A stretch of 64,000 bases of DNA from Nemertoderma westbladi (lineage: Eukaryota > Xenacoelomorpha > Nemertodermatida > Nemertodermatidae). Numbering within the stretch: the stretch's first letter is position 1; each line of letters begins with the position of its first letter. The stretch spans positions 1 through 64,000 of the forward strand of contig JAUCBJ010002610.1 in the NCBI GenBank assembly GCA_032718475.1, in the 5' to 3' direction. Positions 9,945 through 19,952 of the stretch are shown here, piece by piece. Under the pieces are notes generated by a model. The model ran no database searches. It was not told the origin of the DNA and worked only from the letters and a program-made list of their open reading frames with translations. The translations under genes were made by a program, and so were the position numbers.

Positions 9945-12850
9945 AGTAAGTCGTGTGTACGAGATAGTAAGTCGTGATAGTAAGTCGTGTACACTAGATA
10001 GTAAGTCGTGTACACTAGATAGTAAGTCGTGATAGTAAGTCGTGTACACTAGATAGTAAGTCGTGTACACTAGATAGTAAGTCGTGTACACTAGATAGTA
10101 AGTCGTGATAGTAAGTCGTGTACACTTAGATAATAAGTCGTGTACACTAGATAGTAAGTCGTGTACACTAGATAGTAAGTCGTGTACACTAGATAGTAAG
10201 TCGTGTGTACGAGATAGTAAGTCGTGTACACTAGATAGTAAGTCGTGTACAATAGATAGTAAGTCGTGATAGTAAGTCGTGTACACTAGATAGTAAGTCG
10301 TGTACACTAGATAGTAAGTCGTGTGTACGAGATAGTAAGTCGTGTACACTAGATAGTAAGTCGTGTACAATAGATAGTAAGTCGTGATAGTAAGTCGTGT
10401 ACACTAGATAATAAGTCGTGTACCCTAGATAGTAAGTCGTGATAGTAAGTCGTGTACCTTAGATAATAAGTCGTGTACCCTAGATAGTAAGTCGTGATAG
10501 TAAGTCGTGTACCTTAGATAATAAGTCGTGTACACTAGATAGTAAGTCGTGTACACTAGATAGTAAGTCGTGTGTACGAGATAGTAAGTCGTGTACACTA
10601 GATAGTAAGTCTTGTACAATAGATAGTAAGTCGTGATAGTAAGTCGTGTACACTAGATAGTAAGTCGTGAACACTAGATAGTAAGTCGTGATAGTAAGTC
10701 GTGTACACTAGATAATAAGTCGTGTACCCTAGATAGTAAGTCGTGATAGTAAGTCGTGTACACTAGATAGTAAGTCGTGATAGTAAGTCGTGTACACTAG
10801 ATAATAAGTCGGTGTACACTAGATAATAAGTCGTGTACACTAGATAGTAAGTCGTGATAGTAAGTCGTGTACACTAGATAATAAGTCGTGTACACTAGAT
10901 AGTAAGTCGTGATAGTAAGTCGTGTACACTAGATAGTAAGTCGTGTACACTAGATAGTAAGTCGTGTACAATAGATAGTAAGTCGTGATAGTAAGTCGTG
11001 TACACTAGATAGTAAGTCGTGTACACTAGATAGTAAGTCGTGTGTACGAGATAGTAAGTCGTGTACACTAGATAGTAAGTCGTGTACAATAGATAGTAAG
11101 TCGTGATAGTAAGTCGTGTACACTAGATAGTAAGTCGTGTACACTAGATAGTAAGTCGTGTGTACGAGATAGTAAGTCGTGTACACTAGATAGTAAGTCG
11201 TGTACAATAGATAGTAAGTCGTGATAGTAAGTCGTGTACACTAGATAATAAGTCGTGTACCCTAGATAGTAAGTCGTGATAGTAAGTCGTGTACCTTAGA
11301 TAATAAGTCGTGTACCCTAGATAGTAAGTCGTGATAGTAAGTCGTGTACCTTAGATAATAAGTCGTGTACACTAGATAGTAAGTCGTGTACACTAGATAG
11401 TAAGTCGTGTGTACGAGATAGTAAGTCGTGTACACTAGATAGTAAGTCTTGTACAATAGATAGTAAGTCGTGATAGTAAGTCGTGTACACTAGATAGTAA
11501 GTCGTGAACACTAGATAGTAAGTCGTGATAGTAAGTCGTGTACACTAGATAATAAGTCGTGTACCCTAGATAGTAAGTCGTGATAGTAAGTCGTGTACAC
11601 TAGATAGTAAGTCGTGATAGTAAGTCGTGTACACTAGATAATAAGTCGTGTACCCTAGATAGTAAGTCGTGATAGTAAGTCGTGTACACTAGATAGTAAG
11701 TCGTGATAGTAAGTCGTGTACACTAGATAATAAGTCGTGTACACTAGATAGTAAGTCGTGATAGTAAGTCGTGTACACTAGATAATAAGTCGTGTACCCT
11801 AGATAGTAAGTCGTGATAGTAAGTCGTGTACCTTAGATAATAAGTCGTGTACACTAGATAGTAAGTCGTGTACACTAGATAGTAAGTCGTGTGTACGAGA
11901 TAGTAAGTCGTGTACACTAGATAGTAAGTCTTGTACAATAGATAGTAAGTCGTGATAGTAAGTCGTGTACACTAGATAGTAAGTCGTGAACACTAGATAG
12001 TAAGTCGTGATAGTAAGTCGTGTACACTAGATAATAAGTCGTGTACCCTAGATAGTAAGTCGTGATAGTAAGTCGTGTACACTAGATAGTAAGTCGTGAA
12101 CACTAGATAGTAAGTCGTGATAGTAAGTCGTGTACACTAGATAGTAAGTCGTGATAGTAAGTCGTGTACACTAGATAGTAAGTCGTGATAGTAAGTCGTG
12201 TACACTAGATAATAAGTCGTGTACCCTAGATAGTAAGTCGTGATAGTAAGTCGTGTACACTAGATAGTAAGTCGTGATAGTAAGTCGTGTACACTAGATA
12301 ATAAGTCGTGTACACTAGATAGTAAGTCGTGATAGTAAGTCGTGTACACTAGATAATAAGTCGTGTACCCTAGATAGTAAGTCGTGATAGTAAGTCGTGT
12401 ACCTTAGATAATAAGTCGTGTACCCTAGATAGTAAGTCGTGATAGTAAGTCGTGTACATTAGATAATAAGTCGTGTACACTAGATAGTAAGTCGTGTGTA
12501 CGAGATAGTAAGTCGTGTACACTAGATAGTAAGTCGTGTACACTAGATAGTAAGTCGTGTGTACGAGATAGTAAGTCGTGTACACTAGATAGTAAGTCGT
12601 GATAGTAAGTCGTGTACACTAGATAATAAGTCGTGATAGTAAGTCGTGTACACTAGATAGTAAGTCGTGATAGTAAGTCGTGTACACTAGATAATAAGTC
12701 GTGTACACGAGATAGAAAGTCATGTTCCCTCGTGTACACAAGATAGTAAATCGTGAACACGAGGTAGTAAGTGACAAACACGGGATAGTAAGTCGTGTAC
12801 ATGAGATAGTAAGTCGCTTACACGAGATAGTAAGTCGCGTGCACGATGTA
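9945..12850. repeat. 21-bp / 13-bp mixed minisatellite in GGT intron 4
   Basis: The long unit is AGTAAGTCGTGTACACTAGAT (21 bp, with palindrome GTGTACAC). A short unit, AGTAAGTCGTGAT (13 bp), is interspersed. Subfamilies have AATAAGTCG, GTACCCTAG, GTACCTTAG and GTGTACGAG. Segments are repeated: 10425-10619 recurs at 11262-11456 (offset 837) and again, nearly, at 11744-11938 (offset 482). It degenerates at 12700-12850. Minus-strand ORFs here (YYLV/HDLLS repeats) are artefacts. The first eleven bases match the unit at 1531-1788. Confidence 0.95.
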
Positions 12851-13418
12851 GTACAAAATATGGGATAAAATAACTCCAGCGGAAAATAATTTAACCGTTG
12901 ATGTATAGATTACAGCTAATGTCTGCCAATAAGTCAACGTTCATCGTCTCCCGTCCAATATATTCTACTTCCGATTGAATTAAAATTGAAAAACCAATTA
13001 ATCCCATCTATAATCAATCACCCATTTGGGCCGACGGAGCACGGTTTACTGCATGTCGTATAACCCCCAGCCAATACCACATTCAAAGTTAATCCAAATC
13101 AATAAAGTTCGAATAGCAGTGAAATATAATCGCGACGGCAGCTTTATGGTCCGTATAGTTTAAACTCCCAAGGTTATATACCGCCGACTTCAGTAATATT
13201 CAGTTTGTAGATTAATTTAAAATAAAATAAGTTTAGCCTGAATGTCATTGAGTAAAAATAAATTACAAATATGTGCGGTTAATATCGTTTTTAGTTAAAG
13301 TCTTAAATAAAAAATTATCATTCCGATATGCAAAAATTTCAAAATTAAAGTCCCAATTTTCAAATTGGAGAATAACAGTGTAAATTTTAAAATTACACAA
13401 AAAAAAGATGGAACTAAC
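12851..13418. other. GGT intron 4, unique part next to exon 4
   Basis: AT-rich single-copy sequence; no gene or element recognised. Confidence 0.55.
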
Positions 13419-13542
13419 AGATTTGGTAAGTTGTGGATTTTCTTCGAATTCATCAGCGACGGTGCCTTGGGGTGCTACAGTTCTAAAGTCGAGTGTTTCT
13501 ATGGGGCCCTGTTTAGCGGGCGCTATGATCATGAAACCGCCT
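13419..13542 (-). CDS. GGT: GGT exon 4 (GGFMIIAPAK to ENPQLTKS)
   Basis: 124 nt. The acceptor is a T-rich tract ending ATGTTACAG. The first base completes the Gly codon begun in exon 3, giving GIGGGGFMIIAPAK across the junction, a nearly universal GGT string. IETLDFRTVAP follows with the conserved Arg (148), then DEFEENPQLTKS. The proposed donor is TCT|GTTAGT at 13418-13413, an acceptable but not perfect donor; using it leaves 41 whole codons and phase 0, which matches exon 5. A GTAAGT seen nearby lies on the other strand. The exon is 38 kb from exon 3. Confidence 0.92.
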
Positions 13543-13705
13543 CTGTAACATAAAAATCGTAAGTAAATTAGGTTGATTTTTACTTAATAATCAATATTAA
13601 AATGTTAAAATAATAGGCCTGCAAGAACGGGTTGGCGGCTAGCCTTCACCCAGGGGTAATTAAAGCATTAAGGTATAATAATCTGCAAACCTCACAAAAC
13701 ATTAC

Positions 13706-13776
13706 TGTTGGTGGGTCTCGAACTCACCACCTCCGGTTTACAAGCCCAGTGCGCTTTCCATTGCCTCTTAAATTAA
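13706..13776 (-). repeat. tRNA-Thr(UGU)-derived SINE head or tRNA pseudogene
   Basis: On the minus strand the order is AAAGCGCACTGGG, loop CTTGTAA (anticodon TGT) and ACCGG, then a variable arm, then a T-arm GTGAG-TTCGAGA-CCCAC. This closely follows a tRNA-Thr from the D-arm end onward. The D-arm is short and eroded, one anticodon-stem pair and one T-stem pair are mismatched, and no acceptor stem closes. The A- and B-box (AGTTCGAGACC) are present, so a Pol III-derived SINE is the simplest reading; its tail would run towards about 13620. Confidence 0.6.
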
Positions 13777-13799
13777 TTACTAAAAGATCACACATACCA

Positions 13800-16040
13800 C
13801 TCATTCACCCACCCTACCAATATTAGATATGATAATCACTAGATAAGTTACCTATAAATCGAGAACTTGTAGCATTGTTAAACCAGATATTGGCGCAAAT
13901 TGGCCACATATGAAATACAGTTTCATTTTGGTTAGAAAACACCGCCACTGTAATCTACGTATTCCCTTATTGCTTGAAATTGAATTAAATTAATTTAATT
14001 CCCAGTAATCATTGCGGTCATTTTGTGCCATTAACTCTGTGAAGCACGACAAAAGATCTGGGTTTAAATTTTGTGAAATTTACGATTATTTTCAGTCTAC
14101 ACTTTCGAGGTCAGAGTAATTATTTTCGCGCAATCATATTCAAGATGGTGACTCATTTCGGTTTCAAAAAGTGCCACAAATCGGGGCAGTAATCTTCTCT
14201 GCTATCAATTAGTACTGCCCAATATAGGTTTTATCAATTATGGCATAATTATATGGAAATCTTACATATTAACCAGTCCGCAATTATGAAGTTGGAAGTT
14301 ATGAACACAAATAACAGCCATCCAATTAACAGCTGAAAATCCTCCACAGAGCGCTGGAAACCACAACAAATAATGACGCAAGCCAAGGTGCATTACATGC
14401 TGGCATTAGTTCGTGATTGTTGCTTGTCCAAGGGAAAACGGAGGAAGGTTTAATACCCATTACCTCCAAAATCCACCCAGCAAGATCCCGAGGAAAATAC
14501 CTGGAATATGTCGCCTGTATGAGCCCAGAAAAACAGCGGGATGTGAGGCTGGTACGGCGGTATAATTAAACGTTAGGCACCTCCGCCTTGCAAACAAGCA
14601 CATCATCTAAAGGAACTCATCCTAATTAAACCGCGGTCAGGCGTAATATTATTATGTTAAGGAAACGGATAATTATGTTCTCAAGGGAATAAATGTTGCT
14701 TCATAATGGTAGGAAAACACATGGCAATATCAGAAGTGGCTTACCCACAACTAACATCTCATTACCTTACCCCCAGTGGCGATGCAAGGCGGTTTTAAAG
14801 TTTCGTCACTTGAACCCGCACTGAATACGTATTCCCGTAGGGCGTGGCACAAGTGCAAACGGACGAGCGGGCGGACAGAGGGGGGTGGGGGGGGGGGGGG
14901 GGGGGGGGTAGGGGGGGGGTTTGGGCTATTTGTCCATCAAAACATGGCAAAAATATGAAGCCGTCATCAGGAATGCTGATCTGGAATTCAATTCAACTAA
15001 GATTTACTGGTGTTGCATAGCTTGTACAACACAACCAATCATGGCTAATGCCGTTGGGTAAACTCCATCATTTCGCCAGAAAATCACTCACAACATAATT
15101 GAGCGAGAAAATATGGAGTTTGGAGCGAAGCAATGAGAGTCGGGGAAGTGAAAGCGGATCCTAGGGCGAAGGATTCCCGAATTAACAGGAAATTATTTGG
15201 ATTGGGCCAGGCGAAGCAAATAATATTCCAAAGAAAATTCAGGGAAAAGAGACAAAAAAAGGTGGAATTCGATTTAAATTAGTAAATTGAATAATTTATT
15301 ACGTGACTGTTTGTAAGTTCAAGTCTTATTGTTCAAAACTATCTAACACTGGCATTGCGATAATAATACCAACATGGCGATGTCAGACTGGCGTTAAGTT
15401 ACTGCGTTATTTGCGTCGTTTGGGCTAGGAGATGGATAAATTTTGATAGCGCCAAAAGCTCCAATTATCTGATTCATTGATAAATTGTTGATATATGAGC
15501 GTTAAACAACTGCCGATACCCACGCGGAAAAAACACGACGTAGAAGAAACTTTATAGGTTGATTAGTGTGACGGAGGGTTATGGTAAACATAACCTCATG
15601 CGACTCGTAACATCGTAATAAACTCCACGAAATAGCCCAATTTGACTCTCAAGCCATAGTTGCCCTTGTATGTATGGGAACTAATGAGGTACCCAGAATA
15701 ACACGTTTTGTTTGTTTACATGCGATATATGAATGCATCATTAGTTTACTAATTTGTATTAATCATTTGTTATTCGTCTAAGATGTTGGTTGCGTCAATT
15801 AATTGGTAAAAAAAATGTATAATGACGTAATATATCATTTTATGACAAAAGATACATTATTTGGTGGCCATAGCCTGTAGGTATAATCAATAGTGACCTT
15901 GGATAATGTATGGATATTGAATGATATAGGATGTATTATTCGGTAAGAGTCATTCATTAGCAGACGTGCATGATCTTGGTGGCAGAAGTAATAGTTAGTT
16001 ATAAAATTCGCTAATGTGCAATTACTTAATGTTGTGTATG
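13800..16040. other. GGT intron 3, unique sequence with a long poly-G tract
   Basis: Mostly AT-rich single-copy DNA. A G-rich tract of about 40 bases is at 14878-14921. Around 15835-16040 degenerate relatives of the following 49-bp repeat appear (GTATGATTTAGGTTGCATTA). No gene recognised. Confidence 0.6.
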
Positions 16041-16041
16041 A

Positions 16042-18612
16042 TTTAGGTTGCATTATTTGGTAACGCATCATTCCGTAACCGTGTGTATGATTTAGGTTGT
16101 ATCACTTGGTAACGCATAATTCCGTAACCGTGTGTATGATTTAGGTTGCATCATTTGGTAACGCATCATTCCGTAACCGTGTGTATGATTTGGGTTGCAT
16201 TATTTGGTAACGCATCATTCCGTAACCGTGTGTATGATTTAGGTTGCATCACTTGGTAACGCATCATTCCGTAACCGAGTGTATGATTTAGGTTGTATCA
16301 TTTGGTAACGCATCATTCCGTAACCATGTGTATGATTTGGGTTGCATCATTTGGTAACGCATCATTCCGTAACCGTGTGTATGATTTAGGTTGTATCATT
16401 TGGTAACGCATCATTCCGTAACCGTGTGTATGATTTGGGTTGCATCATTTGGTAACGCATCATTCCGTAACCGTGTGTATGATTTAGGTTGCATCACTTG
16501 GTAACGCATCATTCCGTAACCGTGTGTATGATTTAGGTTGTATCATTTGGTAACGCATCATTCCGTAACCGTGTGTATGATTTAGGTTGCATCACTTGGT
16601 AACGCATCATTCCGTAACCGTGTGTATGATTTAGGTTGCATTATTTGGTAACGCATAATTCCGTAACCGTGTGTATGATTTAGGTTGTATCATTTGGTAA
16701 CGCATCATTCCGTAACCGTGTGTATGATTTGGGTTGCATCATTTGGTAACGCATCATTCCGTAACCGTGTGTATGATTTCGTTTGCATCATTTGGTAACG
16801 CATAATTCCGTAACCGTGTGTATGATTTAGGTTGCATCATTTGGTAACGCATCATTCCGTGACCGTGTGTATGATTTAGGTTGCATTATTTGGTAACGCA
16901 TCATTCCGTAACCGTGTGTATGATTTAGTTTGCATCATTTGGTAACGCATCATTCCGTAACCGTGTGTATGATTTAGGTTGCATTATTTGGTAACGCATC
17001 ATTCCGTAACCGTGTGTATGATTTGGGTTGCATTATTTGGTAACGCATCATTCCGTAACCGTGTGTATGATTTAGGTTGCATCATTTGGTAACGCCTCAT
17101 TCCGCAACCGTGTGTATGATTTAGGTTGCATCATTTGGTAACGCATCATTCCGTAACCGCGTGTATGATTTAGGTTGCATCATTTGGTAACGCATCATTC
17201 CGTAACCGTGTGTATGATTTAGGTTGCATCATTTGGTAACGCATCATTCCGTAACCGTGTGTATGATTTAGGTTGCATCATTTGGTAACGCATCATTCCG
17301 TAACCGTGTGTATGATTTAGGTTGCATTATTTGGTAACGCATCATTCCGTAACCGTGTGTATGATTTAGGTTGCATTATTTGGTAACGCATCATTCCGTG
17401 ACCGTGTGTATGATTTGGGTTGCATCATTTGGTAACGCATCATTCCGTAACCGTGTGTATGATTTGGGTTGCATCATTTGGTAACGCATCATTCCGTAAC
17501 CGCGTGTATGATTTAGGTTGCATCATTTGGTAACGCATCATTCCGTAACCGTGTGTATGATTTAGGTTGCATCATTTGGTAACGCATCATTCCGTAACCG
17601 TGTGTATGATTTAGGTTGCATCATTTGGTAACGCATCATTCCGTAACCGTGTGTATGATTTAGTTTGCATCATTTGGTAACGCATCATTCCGTAACCGTG
17701 TGTATGATTTGGGTTGCATCATTTGGTAACGCATCATTCCGTAACCGTGTGTATGATTTAGGTTGCATCATTTGGTAACGCATCATTCCGTAACCGTGTG
17801 TATGATTTGGGTTGCATCATTTGGTAACGCATCATTCCGTAACCGTGTGTATGATTTAGGTTGTATCATTTGGTAACGCATCATTCCGTAACCGTGTGTA
17901 TGATTTAGGTTGCATTATTTGGTAACGCATCATTCCGTAACCGTGTGTATGATTTAGGTTGCATCATTTGGTAACGCATCATTCCGTAACCGTGTGTATG
18001 ATTTGGGTTGCATCATTTGGTAACGCATCATTCCGTAACCGTGTGTATGATTTGGGTTGCATCATTTGGTAACGCATCATTCCGTAACCGTGTGTATGAT
18101 TTGGGTTGCATCATTTGGTAACGCATCATTCCGTAACCGTGTGTATGATTTAGGTTGCATCATTTGGTAACGCATCATTCCGTGACCGTGTGTATGATTT
18201 GGGTTGCATCATTTGGTAACGCATCATTCCGTGACCGTGTGTATGATTTGGGTTGCATCATTTGGTAACGCATCATTCCGTAACCGTGTGTATGATTTAG
18301 GTTGCATTATTTGGTAACGCATCATTCCGTAACCGTGTGTATGATTTAGTTTGCATCATTTGGTAACGCATCATCCCGTGACCGTGTGTATGATTTAGGT
18401 TGCATTATTTGGTAACGCATCATTCCGTGACCGTGTGTATGATTTGGGTTGCATCATTTGGTAACGCATCATTCCGTGACCGTGTGTATGATTTAGGTTG
18501 CATTATTTGGTAACGCATCATTCCGTAACCGTGTGTATGATTTAGTTTGCATCATTTGGTAACGCATCATTCCGTAACCGTGTGTATGATTTAGTTTGCA
18601 TCATTTGGTAAT
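16042..18612. repeat. 49-bp minisatellite, about 52 units
   Basis: The unit is CATCATTCCGTAACCGTGTG, TATGATTTAGGTTGCATCAT, TTGGTAACG (49 bp). Variation is concentrated at a few sites (TTTAGG/TTTGGG/TTTAGT, CATCATT/CATTATT, GTAACC/GTGACC). The array is very regular, with no indels noticed in the core. It lies in GGT intron 3, upstream of the FBXO41-like gene. Stops block coding on both strands. Confidence 0.97.
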
Positions 18613-18981
18613 GCATCATATGGAAATGGATCATTATTGCTAACCGCAATAGTTGTACACACAAGAGCAGGGCAATTTAAACCTAAATGGAGCCCAATCC
18701 AAACCACGACTGAATAGCCATTAAAGAGCAGTAAACCCACATGAAAGTGAGCCGCCCGGCTGTGCATATCATACACTCAATGGCACACACACAATCTAAA
18801 ACACACACACCTCTCTATTAAAGCCAATAAATACACGGAAGACCTATGGATCCATTGATTATGACTGGATGCAATTCCAGATGCTGCAGAAACCACTATA
18901 ACTCGTAACCATAGAAACACAATGGACAATGCTACCATCTGGCAAAATTCCGATCAATTGTTTTGGGTTTTGTTATTGCAG
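18613..18981. other. Upstream region of the FBXO41-like gene
   Basis: Single-copy DNA between the 49-bp array and the proposed 5' UTR exon, with a short CACACA stretch at 18782-18812. A promoter is expected here or within the array if the exon model is right, but no TATA or Inr call is justified. Confidence 0.35.
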
Positions 18982-19042
18982 CCGGGATCAGGAATTCATT
19001 CACCCCACAGAGAGGCCGCGCAATGAAGGAGCGAGTGAGAGC
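18982..19042 (+). other. Probable 5' UTR exon of the FBXO41-like gene
   Basis: 61 bases bounded by a strong acceptor (T-rich, ending TTTTGTTATTGCAG at 18981) and a consensus donor AGC|GTAAGT (19043-19048). The next good acceptor downstream on the same strand is GTTTTGTTCAG ending at 19921, 31 bases before the FBXO41 ATG. Joining them gives a plausible spliced leader. There is an ATG inside this exon (19023); the main ORF has an in-frame TAA at 19944, so this exon cannot extend the main protein. Based on splice signals only; cDNA would decide. Confidence 0.5.
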
Positions 19043-19921
19043 GTAAGTAGGCAACTGACTATTAAACCTCGAGATGCCAACCAATACCGTGTTAGCGAAT
19101 CGAGAAAGTTGGACTGGCAGATGCAGGAATAAGGGTGATTGATGCTGGCTAGCGGCACACAATGCTAACCACGAACTAGGGTAGGATTCCCAAGCCTGAT
19201 TCGCTTTACATAAACTAATGGAAGTTTGGGAAGCAGGCATCAATTCAACCATTAGTTCTCCATCATACCTTGACTGAGGAGAATTGTTTTTGTAAACCAT
19301 TAGTACTGGGTGTTTATTAATTATCATAGTGGATTAATGTATTCGCGTACGACGCCGCAAAAACTCTTGAAGAGGAACAGACGTCGCCTTATTCATATTC
19401 AATTACCACATGCCATTTACTACACTGTAAAGCCGATTAAAAGATAATTAAATAAGGATTATTAGTGCACACCAAACAGCATCTTTATGTTGAAATAATA
19501 ATCATATTTATGCGATGCATTTATTACAAGTAAAACCATATATCGCGCATGTTTGATAATTTTACAGCTATACATTAGGTTTATAATAACGCTTCGCTAT
19601 CTTTATCTCTATTATATATGTGTTTTACTTAACTGTATAATTCTAAAAACAAATTGAAAGTACAATTATTCATAATATTTAATGATAACGTAATTCAAAG
19701 TAAACATTTAATATTTGTTCATAAAATATGTGGACTGTGATAGACCACCATCAATTTATTTACAGCGTATTAGATAGTATACTGAATGTTATTGTAAATA
19801 CAATAATAATGTACAACTTATTAATAATTTATCTTAGTTAATAAACACTGTTTTGCTATTACGACAATAAAATTACATGATATGAAAATGCGAAGATATA
19901 TTATGTAATAGTTTTGTTCAG
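19043..19921 (+). other. Proposed 5' UTR intron of the FBXO41-like gene
   Basis: Bounded by GTAAGT (19043) and TTTTGTTCAG (to 19921). Strongly AT-rich, particularly 19380-19920. No other feature seen. Confidence 0.45.
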
Positions 19922-19952
19922 AACGGGAATAGTAGACAATCAATAACTAACT

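Noticed and set aside
9900-12620. Minus-strand ORFs with YYLV / HDLLS repeats
   Set aside because: Translation of the 21/13-bp minisatellite, broken at every short unit.
13418-13430. GTAAGT on the plus strand inside GGT exon 4
   Set aside because: It is on the wrong strand for GGT and there is no plus-strand coding context.
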